A stretch of DNA of 64,000 nt from Bacillota bacterium (GCA_021791495.1 JAJYWN010000068.1:62001-126000), one strand, 5' to 3'; counted from the first letter of the stretch, positions 8,081 through 17,141 are shown. The notes: generated by a model not told the origin, from the letters alone. A program made the numbers and translations.

Positions 8081-9012
8081 ATTGGAGGTACTAGACCATT
8101 GTCCTCGAAGTCCTGATAGCCTTGGGAGTCTGGGATCACGGGCTTACAGTACCATTATTGACCATCCATCGTGGACAGAAGTTTGCGGGCACGTACGGGC
8201 ACATGATCCGGTGGGGTCTTCCCAGGCAAGTCTGAGCACCCGAGGATGATGGAATGGGGGGGGTATCACCTCGGTTTGGGTGGCGGATGTCAATCCGTGA
8301 TACATTTTCGCGGAGAGCGGTGTGTCTTGAGTTCACATCCGTGGTTCCCAAGGGTTCTCCCGGGCGGTGGGAGACTGCCCGCCCGTGACGCGCCCGGGAC
8401 GGACATGCCGGTGATGGTGGCGTTTCCGCAGGTAGACTGCTTTCCTCCCGGGTCGGGGTCGGCGGACGGGAGGAGTCGAAGGTGCGGACAAGGGGCTCTC
8501 GGCGCCACCGAGGGGCCTTTTCATACCCCCCGGGGGTATATCGAGAGGAGGCCGTGTATACTCCTGACACACTCGGATCCTGAAAAATGTGTCCCGGTTT
8601 TACACCGCCCCCAATCCCCTGGGTCGGCCCCGACGGCGCCAACGCTCCGAGGAAAGAGACGGCCCACGGCCGGCAAACGCCGGTCCCAATACCACAGTGA
8701 CGCTGGGGACGTCTGCCAGTTGGCAGGGGCAACCTACTTAGGAATCGCTCTACTAGTGCTAGAGGATGGATATGTCTCCAGTCTCGCTCCCATGGTTTGT
8801 GTGGGGTGAGTTGAACAAGACCGTGATGACGAGGATGCTTGCTTCCCTCACTGCGCGAATCATCTGGGGGCCTGGGGAGGCTTTTCTCAACCGCCGGCCG
8901 TCACACGAAGCCGGTTTCCATCGCCCACTTCCATTTAGAAGGGTTTGTCATCGGTGGGGCGAAGCGAGGCTCGAGAGGTAGTCGGTGAAACCCCGGGGGG
9001 CGCTCAGTTGCT
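8081..9012. other. Long spacer without recognisable genes
   Basis: No reading frame here has a credible start, ribosome site or family motif. It contains a terminator-like interrupted hairpin (about 8490-8520, ending GGGGCCTTTT), the operator-like palindrome at 8523-8539, and around 8592-8615 an AAATGTGTCCCGGTTTTACA stretch that resembles insertion-sequence ends. Together with the decayed IS607 remains on its left and a 5'-truncated gene on its right, it looks like a deletion scar. Confidence 0.5.
8523..8539. promoter_or_regulatory. Orphan CsoR/CstR-type operator-like palindrome
   Basis: ATACCCCC-C-GGGGGTAT is a perfect 8-bp inverted repeat with a one-base centre. Operators of the DUF156 repressors CsoR (copper) and CstR (persulfide) have the form ATACCCC...GGGGTAT. 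No csoR, copper ATPase, chaperone or rhodanese gene is adjacent, so it appears stranded. It could also be coincidence in GC-rich DNA. Confidence 0.45.
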
Positions 9013-9438
9013 GTGAGCGCGGCAAAAACCTGCGCCGACCGACATCCCGGCCCGGCAAATCCGTTTGCGCCGGAAAGAGTGATGAAGCCGCTCCAAGGCT
9101 ACCTTCCGACCAAAATGACTCCAGATCCACACGGGTACTTTGTCGTGTACGTTGACCGGCGACGCCATATGCTCGTCCTCGAGCACTACCGAAACGAAGG
9201 AGTTCTGAACGCCATCATTGAGGGAAGAACCCCTGCTGAAATGTACATCCCGGCTGCGGAGCGGGGGTTTCTTTCCCGGTTGGAGCACGCGGCCTATCTC
9301 GGCCGGGAACTAGCCAAGGCGGAAGACGCTCTGCGGACGGGAACTGACTACGTGCAGGATGGAGCCCCCGAGATCTCGGCGCTGCCTGCTTCGTCGTCCT
9401 GCAACGGCGGTAGGGCCTGTCCCTCAGATGCAACATAG
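9013..9438 (+). pseudogene. DUF4346-domain protein, 5'-truncated remnant
   Basis: The frame encodes DPHGYFVVYVDRRRHMLVL, then EHYRNEG and the C-terminal HAAYLGRELAKAEDAL / YVQD. This matches the DUF4346 domain, usually appended to a protein resembling subunit A of tetrahydromethanopterin S-methyltransferase. Upstream residues CADRHPGPANPF resemble the linker before this domain in full-length proteins, yet the expected MtrA-like N-terminal domain is absent. A GTG at 9013 or ATG at 9082 could still start a 119-141 aa product. I regard it as a remnant; a stand-alone DUF4346 protein cannot be excluded. Confidence 0.55.
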
Positions 9439-9550
9439 TGGCGGATACGGGCAAGTGATTGACCTTTGTCCAACAGGCGCGGTCCCAGCGAGCAGAAGGT
9501 TTTCGAGATCGCTTGGTCATGGGTTGGTGCAAGCCCTCCTAAGTCCTCTT

Positions 9551-10084
9551 TCACTTAACCTCTACCAGAGTATCTCCGCTTATCCTGAAGGTCTTGGTAA
9601 CACCGACCGATGGCTGTGTGGACATGGGCTCGCCGGGCTTCCGATCGGCATAGTTCACAACAATGTTGCTTCCGTGAAGCTCCACGTTTTGGGGAGCAAT
9701 ACGATCACCCAGCAGAATAGCGTTGGTGGCCACGAACTTCTGGCTGGACTTGTTTTTCCCGATAACTGCCACATAGAAGAAGGTGCCGCTACCACCGGGC
9801 TGGCTCGTAAGCAATAAGGCAGCTTCTTTCCACCCATCTCCGTTGAAGTCACCTAAGACCGGCTGACCGAAGACCGTTATCTTGACCTTGGTCGCAGACC
9901 CGGGAGCAGCTTCCTTTTCGGCCTTTCCGTTTAGCAGGGCGAAAGTGTCGTTACCCAACTTATAGGTTCCGTTCAAGGCGGCGGAGGTGACCTCGGTGTC
10001 CTTGGGCGCAACGGGCCTGGAGCAACCGGTTACCAGCAAAGCGAGTAGGCTGAGCAGGAGCAGAGGGATGAGGGCCTTTTTCAC
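9551..10084 (-). CDS. Putative lipoprotein with FG-GAP-like motif
   Basis: Starting at GTG 10084 (GGAAG lies 10 bases upstream; the longer ATG 10120 start has no ribosome site) gives a 177-aa protein. It has a lipoprotein signal: basic VKKA, a leucine-rich core and lipobox LVTGC. The mature part contains DFNGDGWKEAALLL near the middle, the Ca-binding-like DxNxDG loop found in FG-GAP/VCBS repeats. No close family recognised. It stands alone, with short flanks on both sides (9439-9550 and 10085-10239) that show no gene. Confidence 0.65.
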   Translation of the reverse strand: MKKALIPLLLLSLLALLVTGCSRPVAPKDTEVTSAALNGTYKLGNDTFALLNGKAEKEAAPGSATKVKITVFGQPVLGDFNGDGWKEAALLLTSQPGGSGTFFYVAVIGKNKSSQKFVATNAILLGDRIAPQNVELHGSNIVVNYADRKPGEPMSTQPSVGVTKTFRISGDTLVEVK

Positions 10085-10239
10085 CAGTACCACTTCCAAA
10101 TTGGGAGGTTGTCGGACCATTGATTCGACGGCGAACCTATGTCCCGAGTTCCGTGCTTCCTGACATTATCTCCCGGCGGCTGGCGAATCCCCGGGGCACC
10201 CGTGTGCGGTGTTCCGGTCGTCCTTCGGCCCTGTCTATT

Positions 10240-10752
10240 TCACGGGAAATAGGACGAAGAAAGGGTCTTTCTAAAATGGAGTGGATCGCCTGCTTCGACA
10301 AAACCCAATCCTTTGTGAGCGCTGGGGCTTACCGAATACTCCGGTGTCGTGTCCGAAGCCATCTCGGTGCAACCTCTGCCGGACGCCCACTCCTCGCCCT
10401 TCACGAGCAGGGCCTTGCCGATTCCGGATCTGCGGCATCCCGGCCTGACGTACCAACCCTCGACGTAGCCCACGTTCGTAGTGGAGCACCATGAAACGGA
10501 CTCGTGGATGGAGAACTCCGCGAAACCGAGGATTCCGCCGCCGCTGCCGACGGCGACGAAAACCGGCGTCGAATCGGGCACCGCGAAGATCTGGTGCATC
10601 TCCACCAGTAGCTCTTCGTCTGTGTGGTACGGCCACAGAGCTAGTCTCAGTTGGAGCCATTCGGGAAAGTCGTGCTCCGCCACCAGGCGGATCTCGACCA
10701 GAAGTGGCCCCGTCTCCGGCCGCCTGACAGTGGATTCCTGGTCGGCCTTCAT
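10240..10752 (-). CDS. GNAT acetyltransferase, AAC(6')-like
   Basis: A 170-aa GNAT protein with the pattern of aminoglycoside 6'-N-acetyltransferases: LRLALWPYHTDEELLVEM near residue 31, GFAEFSIHE near 75, VEGWYVRPGCRRSGIGKALL (acetyl-CoA loop R-R-S-G-I-G) near 97-116, EMASDT near 130 and AHKGLGFVEA near 146. In this family the acetyl-CoA-dependent enzyme N-acetylates aminoglycosides or other amines. Whether it confers resistance is unknown; many chromosomal relatives do not. It starts 13 bp after the pepF stop on the same strand, so it is probably co-transcribed. Confidence 0.75.
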   Translation of the reverse strand: MKADQESTVRRPETGPLLVEIRLVAEHDFPEWLQLRLALWPYHTDEELLVEMHQIFAVPDSTPVFVAVGSGGGILGFAEFSIHESVSWCSTTNVGYVEGWYVRPGCRRSGIGKALLVKGEEWASGRGCTEMASDTTPEYSVSPSAHKGLGFVEAGDPLHFRKTLSSSYFP

Positions 10753-10765
10753 CGAAGCGTCATCG

Positions 10766-12553
10766 CTACTCCAGTGCCTTGGAGTCCAGGAACGCGGCCA
10801 GCCCGCCCAGGACGCTGTCCACCGCGCCCTCCCAGAACTCGGGCCGGGTTAGGTCGGCGCCCAGGTGCTTGCGGGCCAGGTCTTCCACGCGCATGCTCCC
10901 CGTGTCCCGCAGTAAGTCCACGTAGCGGTCGGCGAAGGACGGCCCGACCTCCATGGCCCGCGCGTACACCCCGGCGCTGAACAGATACCCGAAGGTGTAC
11001 GGGAAGTTGTAGAAGGGCGGGCGAGTGATGTAGAAGTGCAGTTTGGAAGCCCAGAAGTGCGCGTGGTAGGAATCAAGGGCTCCGGCGTAGGCCTCTTTCT
11101 GCGCCTCGACCATGATATCGTTCAGCCGCGTTACGCTCACCGGCCCCTTCTTCCGCGCCTCGTAGAAGCGCGTCTCGAAGAGGAAGCGGGCCTGGATGTT
11201 CATGAGCAGCCCCACCGCTCGGCGCAGCTTGTCTTCCAGTAGCAGGACCTTCTCCTTCTCGTCCGCCGCGTTCCGGATGGCCGCCTCGAAAACCACCGTT
11301 TCGGCGAAGGTGGAGGCGGTCTCGGCCACGTTCATGGCGTAGTTCTGGGCGAAGGGCGGCAGACCCTCCATCACGCTCTGGTGGTAGGCGTGTCCCAGCT
11401 CGTGGGCCACGGTGGCCACGTTTCCCATGGAACCGGAGAAGGTGACGAAGACCCGTGAGACCTTGTTCAAGGGGAAACCGGTGCAGAAGCCGCCCATCCG
11501 CTTCCCCGGCCGGTCTTCCGCCTCGATCCACCGTTCCTCGAAAGCCCGCCGCGCGACATCCGCCATCCCCAGGCTGAACCTCCCAAACTGCTCGACGACG
11601 AAGTCGGCCGCCTGGTCGTAGGTGAGCCGCCGCGCCGACTGGCCCACCGGGGCATCGACGTCCTGCCAGTTCATCTTCTCCAGTCCCAGGAGCCGCTGCT
11701 TCCGCTTCAGGTAGGCCGCCAGCCGCCCGCGCGCCCCCGCCACCGCGCCCCACATAGCATCCAAGGTCTCCGGCGTCATCCGGTTGATGTCCAGCGGCTC
11801 GTGCAGCACCGAGTCCCAGCCGCGCTGCCTGTACAGGTTCAGACGGAACCCGGCGATGTGGTTGATGGCCAAGGCGCAGAGGTCGGCTTCCTTCGCCCAG
11901 GCCTGCTCCCAGCGGCTCATGATCTCCGCCCGCACCTTGGGGTCGGGGTTGCTCATGCGGTTGGCGGCCTGCCCCGGTGAGACGGTGACCGGCTTCCCTT
12001 CCTTGTCCTCAAGGGTGATGGTCATGCGCCCCGTGACGACATCGTATAGCTCCGACCACCCGTGGTAACCGTCGGTGGACAGGCCGTTCACCAGGGTCTC
12101 CATCTCAAGAGGGAGGAGGTCTTTCGCCCGCCGCCGCCGTTCATCGAGGTTGAAGGACAGGGAAGCCAGCCGCTCGTCGGCCAGCAGGGCGCGCCACTCG
12201 TCCTCCGGGACGGCCAGGAGCTGCTGGTCCAGGCGGGTCAGGATATTGGCGAAAGTGGCCTGGATCTCGCGGAGTTGCCCGCCCACGATGCGGGCGTGGG
12301 AGTCGGCCACGTTCTGGGCCGTCAGGCACGACACGAAAGCCCCGGCGTGCCGCGAATCGCGGGCCACCTTCTGGATGTGGTCCATCCGGGCGGCCCACCC
12401 GTCGGCGCCCGCCGGTGCCCCACCCTCCACTTCCGCCGCGACGTCCTTCATGTCCGCCCGCAATTGGTCCACGAAAGCGACGAACTGGGGCGACCCGCTG
12501 CCGCCGGGGAAGATGACATCCATATCCCACGCTTGGTTCAGGTCCTTGAACAC
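10766..12553 (-). CDS. pepF: Oligoendopeptidase F, M3 family
   Basis: A 595-aa M3 zinc metallopeptidase acting on cytosolic oligopeptides. The zinc motif VAHELGHAYHQ (HExxH) is near residue 383, with the third ligand glutamate in NVAETASTFAE about 25 residues later, as in the PepF/M3 clade. The N-terminal helical domain and the C-terminal YNFPYTFGYLFSAGVYA segment are also typical. Length agrees with the family (about 590-610). ATG 12553 is preceded by a GGAAAGGCGGGAG-type site. It is divergent from the dGTPase gene across 115 bp, which must hold both promoters. Confidence 0.92.
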   Translation of the reverse strand: MFKDLNQAWDMDVIFPGGSGSPQFVAFVDQLRADMKDVAAEVEGGAPAGADGWAARMDHIQKVARDSRHAGAFVSCLTAQNVADSHARIVGGQLREIQATFANILTRLDQQLLAVPEDEWRALLADERLASLSFNLDERRRRAKDLLPLEMETLVNGLSTDGYHGWSELYDVVTGRMTITLEDKEGKPVTVSPGQAANRMSNPDPKVRAEIMSRWEQAWAKEADLCALAINHIAGFRLNLYRQRGWDSVLHEPLDINRMTPETLDAMWGAVAGARGRLAAYLKRKQRLLGLEKMNWQDVDAPVGQSARRLTYDQAADFVVEQFGRFSLGMADVARRAFEERWIEAEDRPGKRMGGFCTGFPLNKVSRVFVTFSGSMGNVATVAHELGHAYHQSVMEGLPPFAQNYAMNVAETASTFAETVVFEAAIRNAADEKEKVLLLEDKLRRAVGLLMNIQARFLFETRFYEARKKGPVSVTRLNDIMVEAQKEAYAGALDSYHAHFWASKLHFYITRPPFYNFPYTFGYLFSAGVYARAMEVGPSFADRYVDLLRDTGSMRVEDLARKHLGADLTRPEFWEGAVDSVLGGLAAFLDSKALE

Positions 12554-12668
12554 GGCGCTCCCGCCTTTCCGACTGCTCGATACTTAGGCGCCATCAGGCA
12601 CCAAGACTAATAGTTCCATACTATCTATTGAAAGCCTTCCAACTCCAGGTAACGAAGGAGGTGCGACA

Positions 12669-13811
12669 TTGGACGAAAGGGCAGGAGGAGAGGGGCGGCG
12701 CCTAGTATTAGAAACTTCCCGGCTCATTGGACAGTCACAGGCAGAGTCACCTGAGCGGCGGAGGGAGATTGACCGCATGCAGATCCGACAGGCCACCGAA
12801 GAACTGGAAGCCATGACGCTTTCCAAGTACGCGGTGCTATCCGCCAAGTCCCGCGGGCGCGTCCGCGAAGAGGCGCCGCACCCCGTGCGCACCGCCTTCC
12901 AGCGGGACCGCGACCGCATCATCCACTCGAAGGCCTTCCGCCGCCTGAAGGACAAGACGCAGGTATTCATCGCGCCCACCGAAGACCACTACCGGACGCG
13001 CATGACCCACACCCTTGAGGTGTCGCAGATCTCGCGCACGGTGGCGAAGGCCCTGCGCCTGAACGAAGACCTCACCGAGGCTATCGCCCTCGGCCACGAC
13101 CTGGGCCACACCCCCTTCGGCCATTCGGGCGAAGCCGTCCTGAACCGCCTGGTACCGGGCGGTTTCCGCCACGCGGCACAGAGCCTGCGCGTGGTGGACG
13201 TCTTGGAAGAGGGCCACGGCCTGAACCTCACCGCCGAGGTACGCGACGGGATCGCCAGCCACAGCGGGCACCTGAACGACTTCCCGCGTCCCGCCACCCT
13301 TGAAGGCCAGATCGTCAAGATCTGCGACCGCGTGGCCTACATCAACCACGACATCGACGACGCCATCCGCGGGGGCATCCTGCGCATTGACGACATACCG
13401 AAGGAGTTCCTGGACATCCTCGGCCACCGGCACAGCCAGCGCATCAACACTATGGTCCAGGACCTCATCGAGAGTAGCTGGGACCAGCCCGAAATCCGCA
13501 TGAGCCCGCGCATCCTCGACGCCACCGACCGGCTGCATACCTTCATGTTCGACCGGGTCTACGTGGGGTCGGCCGCGAAACGCGAGGAGGACAAGGCGCA
13601 GCACCTGCTGGAACAGCTCTTTAACTACTATGTGGAGCACCCCGACCTTCTCCCCCCGGAGGCCGAGAACGCCAAGAAGGCTCCCTGGGGCAGCGCCGAG
13701 CACGCCATCTACCGGCGCGTCTCCGACTACGTGGCCGGCATGACCGACCGCTACGCCATCATGCAGTACGAGAAGTTCTTCTTACCCTCGCCCTGGAGAG
13801 TCTCGGACTAA
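12669..13811 (+). CDS. dgt: Deoxyguanosinetriphosphate triphosphohydrolase-like protein
   Basis: An HD-domain dNTPase of the short dGTPase-like class that cleaves dNTPs to nucleoside and tripolyphosphate. Motifs are RTRMTHTLEVSQIS (first metal His) near residue 113, GHDLGHTPFGHSGE (HD) near 141, and CDRVAYINHDIDDA near 218. The 380-aa length fits the family. TTG 12669 is chosen because GAAGGAGG lies 8 bases before it. In some Bacillota this gene sits just before dnaG-rpoD; here about 6 kb intervene. Confidence 0.9.
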   Translation: MDERAGGEGRRLVLETSRLIGQSQAESPERRREIDRMQIRQATEELEAMTLSKYAVLSAKSRGRVREEAPHPVRTAFQRDRDRIIHSKAFRRLKDKTQVFIAPTEDHYRTRMTHTLEVSQISRTVAKALRLNEDLTEAIALGHDLGHTPFGHSGEAVLNRLVPGGFRHAAQSLRVVDVLEEGHGLNLTAEVRDGIASHSGHLNDFPRPATLEGQIVKICDRVAYINHDIDDAIRGGILRIDDIPKEFLDILGHRHSQRINTMVQDLIESSWDQPEIRMSPRILDATDRLHTFMFDRVYVGSAAKREEDKAQHLLEQLFNYYVEHPDLLPPEAENAKKAPWGSAEHAIYRRVSDYVAGMTDRYAIMQYEKFFLPSPWRVSD

Positions 13812-13865
13812 AGGATGAAGAGGCCAGGGCCTTCGCCTTCGGGCTCTGGGCCGTATGGCCAGGGT

Positions 13866-14342
13866 CTAACGCTCTTCAGTGACATCGGGCATGGTCAGGC
13901 AGAGTTGACCGTGCTTCACCCCACGTGCACCGATGAGCTGACCGGCGATATCTTTGACGTGCCCCGCCTTCCCCCGCACCAGGCAGACTTCGAGGCAATT
14001 CTCGTGGTCGAGGTGGGAATGCATGGTGGCCATGACTTCGGAACCGTGAGCATGCTGAGCCTTAACGAGCCGCTCGGTGACACCCGGGACATGGTGGTCG
14101 TACAGCAGCGTGACCGTACCGACGACCGCCGCCTCGTCATCGGTCGCCTGGAAAGCGGCCAGGCTATCGCGCATCAAGTCGCGGATGGCTTCGGAACGGT
14201 TGGTGTACCCCTTGCGGGTCAGCATCTGGTCAAAGGCGTCTAGAAGTTCCTTCTCCACAGAAACGCCGAAGCGCACCAATGACTTGGCCAGTTCAGCCGC
14301 GGCCCCGCCACCTGTGCTCGCATTGCCCTCCATGGTGCGCAT
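13866..14342 (-). CDS. nikR: Nickel-responsive regulator
   Basis: A 158-aa NikR with N-terminal ribbon-helix-helix (LVRFGVSVEKELLDAFDQML ... YTNRSEAIRDLMRD, residues 22-62) and C-terminal ACT-like nickel-sensing domain. The square-planar nickel ligands are recognisable in HSHLDHENCLEV near residues 108-119 (His, His, Cys) with the partner His in YDHHVPG near 83. It diverges from an ECF-type metal importer, and a 27-bp dyad between them is a likely operator. The N-terminal 15 residues are low-complexity and longer than usual, so a slightly later start is possible. Confidence 0.93.
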   Translation of the reverse strand: MRTMEGNASTGGGAAAELAKSLVRFGVSVEKELLDAFDQMLTRKGYTNRSEAIRDLMRDSLAAFQATDDEAAVVGTVTLLYDHHVPGVTERLVKAQHAHGSEVMATMHSHLDHENCLEVCLVRGKAGHVKDIAGQLIGARGVKHGQLCLTMPDVTEER

Positions 14343-14439
14343 CTCCCATCCCCAAGCTTTCCCGTGCTAGTTTTGACGCGCGCGGGCCATGTCCTATCTA
14401 CAGAACGTCCGGCGGTAGGCAACATTTTTGAACAGAATA

Positions 14440-14466
14440 GTAGCACATTTGTTAGGATGGTGCTAC
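14440..14466. promoter_or_regulatory. Candidate NikR operator
   Basis: GTAGCAC (14440-14446), 13 bases, then GTGCTAC (14460-14466): perfect 7-bp inverted arms spaced like known NikR sites (GTATGA-N16-TCATAC in enterics, GTGTTAC-N13/14-GTAACAC in delta-proteobacteria). It lies 58 bp before the nikM start and about 98 bp before nikR on the other strand. It overlaps a possible -35/-10 zone (TTGAAC near 14428, TAGGAT near 14453), so nickel-loaded NikR would block import. Confidence 0.7.
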
Positions 14467-14524
14467 GCACCGCCAAACCATGATAGAGTGTATGTGACAG
14501 AGTGCTATAGAGGAGGCGGCTCTC

Positions 14525-15250
14525 GTGCATATACCGGACAACTTCCTGGACACCAAGACGTGGGCCACCGCCGCGGTGGTCTCGACGGCCGCCATTGGCG
14601 GCGCGGTCCGGTCTATCCGGCACAAATCGGAGGAGGAGATGGCCAGAGCCATCCCAATGATGGGGGCCATGGGCGCTTTCGTCTTTGCGGCCATGATGAT
14701 CAACTTCCCAGTCCCCGGCGGCACCTCCGGTCACCTCGTCGGAGCGGCGCTCCTGGCCATCACTCTTGGCCTCGCCCCGTCCATCGTTGTCCTCTCCGTG
14801 GTTGTCATCCTGCAAGCGCTGCTGTTTCAGGACGGCGGTCTGGTGGTGATGGGGGCCAACGTCTTCAACATGGCAGTCATCGCCCCCCTGGCCGGAGCTG
14901 GGGTTTATTACACCCTCCGACGCGTGTTCCCCCGCCATGGATCCTGGGCCGAGCTGGCCTCGGCTTGGTTTTCAGTAATGGCCGCGGCCGCCGCGGCCGC
15001 TGTGGAGCTGGCCGTCTCCGGAACAGTCCCCTGGATCGTGGTCCTCCCGGCCATGCTTGGCTGGCACGCCCTCATTGGGGTGGGTGAGGCGGCCATCACT
15101 CTCTCGGCACTGCGACTGATAAACCGGGCCGGGATCCTCCCCCAGGCTAACGGAACCGCTCCGACGGGGGCGGGAAAGCGGGTGGAAGCGTTGGCGATGG
15201 TGCCCGCCGGCCTGCCGGCCGACCGGGAGGAGGTGGACCGGATTGCCTAA
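14525..15250 (+). CDS. nikM: ECF nickel/cobalt transporter substrate-binding permease
   Basis: A 241-aa CbiM/NikM S-component. The protein begins MHIPDNFLD, and in this family the N-terminal Met-His pair reaches into the metal site, which also supports GTG 14525 as the true start (AGAGGAGGC lies 9-17 bases upstream). Six to seven hydrophobic helices follow, with FPVPGGTSGHLVGAAL near residue 60 containing the conserved His ligand. NikR next door argues for nickel rather than cobalt. Overlaps nikN by 8 bp. Confidence 0.92.
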   Translation: MHIPDNFLDTKTWATAAVVSTAAIGGAVRSIRHKSEEEMARAIPMMGAMGAFVFAAMMINFPVPGGTSGHLVGAALLAITLGLAPSIVVLSVVVILQALLFQDGGLVVMGANVFNMAVIAPLAGAGVYYTLRRVFPRHGSWAELASAWFSVMAAAAAAAVELAVSGTVPWIVVLPAMLGWHALIGVGEAAITLSALRLINRAGILPQANGTAPTGAGKRVEALAMVPAGLPADREEVDRIA

Positions 15251-15563
15251 GCGCCCTTGGCTCTGGATCCTGGTAATCACAGCGGTGGTCGTGCTCCTGG
15301 CACCTCTGGCTTCTCGTCTGCCTGATGGACTGCAGAGAGTGGCCTCCGACCTCGGGTTCGAAGGCCGGGCGACCACCGCCCCTGCTCAAGAGCGTGCGCC
15401 GATGCCAGGTTACTCTATTCCCCTGCTGTCGTCACACGCCGGTCTCAGCAAGGTCCTGGCCGGGCTGGCCGGCGCTCTGGCCGTGTTTCTGGCCTTGAAA
15501 GGGGTGGAAGCCCTGCTCCGCGCCAGAGACCACGGCTCGCGGCAAGGCTTTCGGCGACCGTGA
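15243..15563 (+). CDS. nikN: PDGLE-domain NikN/CbiN-like component
   Basis: A 106-aa protein with two transmembrane helices (about 6-24 and 65-84) flanking an extracytoplasmic loop with SRLPDGLQRVASDLGFEG, the PDGLE signature. NikN/CbiN-type subunits work with the M component to load or gate metal. TTG 15243 sits inside the nikM end and its stop overlaps the nikQ start, so translation is coupled. In many genomes this domain is fused to the M protein; here it is separate. Confidence 0.88.
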   Translation: MPKRPWLWILVITAVVVLLAPLASRLPDGLQRVASDLGFEGRATTAPAQERAPMPGYSIPLLSSHAGLSKVLAGLAGALAVFLALKGVEALLRARDHGSRQGFRRP

Positions 15564-16324
15564 GTGGTCACCACACGCTGCCGGTCCCCGGCGGCGGCAG
15601 ACGCGACTCTGGCGCCGAGGTGCTCAATCGCGCCCCGGACGTTCTATTGTTGCTGTTCTTCTTCTTCGAGGTCGCCCTAATCTCAAGTACGCCGTTGCCG
15701 GGCTGGGGCTCCCTGGCCGGCTACACCCTTATCGTCGTCGTCTTGATCGCCCTAACTCGTCCGCGCCTGATGGCGCTCTTCACCCAATGGCTGGGCGTGG
15801 GGGTTTTCGTGGCCTTGGTCAGCGTCTCCCGCCTATTAGTAGGAGACGTGGCTTCTCGCCAGTGGCAGGCCTTCCTGGTCAGGGCCGTTCTATCCGCGGC
15901 CTTCGTCGTCCTGTGGGGGGTGGCCATGCCTTTCCCGCGCTTCGTCCGGGCGCTGTCCACCCTGAAGGTGCCGTCCATCTTCCTTGACGTCATGGCCTTG
16001 ACCTACTCCTACCTGTCGGTCCTGATGCAGACGGCGGACCGCACTCTCGCCTCCTACCGGCTGCGCGGCGGGTTCTCAGGGTGGGGGATTCGCCAGAGGA
16101 GCCTGGGGGAGTGGTGGCGGTCGGTCACCGCTCTCGGAGGAGTGGCGGGGTCGCTCTTCCTCCGTTCTCTCGAACAGTCGGACCGCACGTATCATGCCAT
16201 GTTGTGCCGGGGCGGCACTGATCTCTCCGTTACCGTTCGCAAATCGCATTCCGACGCGTGTGGCTGGGCGGCCGTGCTCCTGCTGGCGACCGCCACCATC
16301 GCCGCCCGCTTCTGGGGAATATGA
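15560..16324 (+). CDS. nikQ: ECF transporter T component (transmembrane coupling protein)
   Basis: A 254-aa CbiQ/NikQ-type protein with about five to six membrane segments. Between the membrane part and C-terminus lies the coupling-helix pattern ...TLASYRLRGGFSG near residue 160 and LRSLEQSDRTYHAMLCRGG near 198-216, where the Ala-Arg-Gly-type motifs (here YRLRGG and MLCRGG) contact the ATPase. GTG 15560 overlaps the nikN stop. ATGA overlap with the next gene completes the coupled nikMNQO operon. Confidence 0.9.
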   Translation: MSGHHTLPVPGGGRRDSGAEVLNRAPDVLLLLFFFFEVALISSTPLPGWGSLAGYTLIVVVLIALTRPRLMALFTQWLGVGVFVALVSVSRLLVGDVASRQWQAFLVRAVLSAAFVVLWGVAMPFPRFVRALSTLKVPSIFLDVMALTYSYLSVLMQTADRTLASYRLRGGFSGWGIRQRSLGEWWRSVTALGGVAGSLFLRSLEQSDRTYHAMLCRGGTDLSVTVRKSHSDACGWAAVLLLATATIAARFWGI

Positions 16325-17073
16325 AGAACAGCCATCGACGGATCAGAGGGGAATCGCCCGTGACTGAAGCCAAGGCGATTATGCTGGAAAATGTGAGCGC
16401 CGGCTACCGGGATGGCCGCCCGGTTCTGCGAGGACTGAGCTTCGTCCTGGAACCGGGCGAGCGGGTGGCGCTGATCGGCCCCACGGGGGCGGGCAAATCC
16501 ACGCTGTTTTCGGTCCTGACCGGGCTACTGCCGGTCGAAGCGGGCCGGGCCGGCGTGGCGGGGCTCGCGCTGGAGAGGGCCAACTACCGCGCGATTCGCC
16601 GGAAAGTGGGCCTGGTGTTCCAGGACCCCGATGACCAACTCTTCATGCCCACCGTTCTTGATGATGTCACCTTTGGCCCGCTTAATCAGGGAGCCACCGA
16701 CGCCCAGGCGGAGCGGCTGGCCAGAGACGCCCTCCAGCGTTTGGGCGTGGCGGGCCTGGCGGATCGATTCCCACGTCACCTCAGCTACGGCGAACGCAAG
16801 CGGGTCGCCATGGCCGCCGTCCTATGCCAGGGTCCAGAGATCTGGCTGCTGGACGAGCCCACCGCTAACCTCGACCCCCGCCACCGCCGCCTGCTCATCG
16901 ACTTGGTGGCCGACCTCCAAGGAACGCTGATCCTCGCCACTCACGACCTCGATGCGGCGGCCCGCCTCTGCCGCCGGGTCATCATCCTCAACGAAGGTCG
17001 GGTGGTCGCGGACGGACCGGCGGCCGAAATCCTTGGCGACGAAGATCTTCTGGACCGGGCGGGACTTCGCTAG
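16321..17073 (+). CDS. nikO: ECF transporter ATPase
   Basis: A CbiO/NikO ABC ATPase powering metal import. Motifs: Walker [10 protein letters not shown] near residue 50, Q-loop [10 protein letters not shown] near 101, signature [12 protein letters not shown] near 156, Walker [15 protein letters not shown] near 176, and H-loop [10 protein letters not shown] near 210. ATG 16321 overlaps the nikQ stop; GTG 16360, with AGAGGGGAA before it, is an alternative that would remove 13 residues. It is the last gene of the operon. Confidence 0.93.
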   Translation: MKNSHRRIRGESPVTEAKAIMLENVSAGYRDGRPVLRGLSFVLEPGERVALIGPTGAGKSTLFSVLTGLLPVEAGRAGVAGLALERANYRAIRRKVGLVFQDPDDQLFMPTVLDDVTFGPLNQGATDAQAERLARDALQRLGVAGLADRFPRHLSYGERKRVAMAAVLCQGPEIWLLDEPTANLDPRHRRLLIDLVADLQGTLILATHDLDAAARLCRRVIILNEGRVVADGPAAEILGDEDLLDRAGLR

Positions 17074-17141
17074 TATCTTCAGCATCTTCCGCGTGACCTT
17101 TGTGCGGCCGACGCGTCATATTAGACGGAGGCACGGAGGTA

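Noticed and set aside
8136-8732. A 198-codon minus-strand frame and a 187-codon plus-strand frame over the same spacer
   Set aside because: No ribosome site, no family motif, and composition typical of antisense frames in GC-rich DNA; the region also holds hairpins and an operator-like palindrome.
9439-9550. Minus-strand frame reading SLGPRLLDKGQSLARIRHYVA as a transposase piece
   Set aside because: Resemblance is vague, the frame is short and the ends are undefined.
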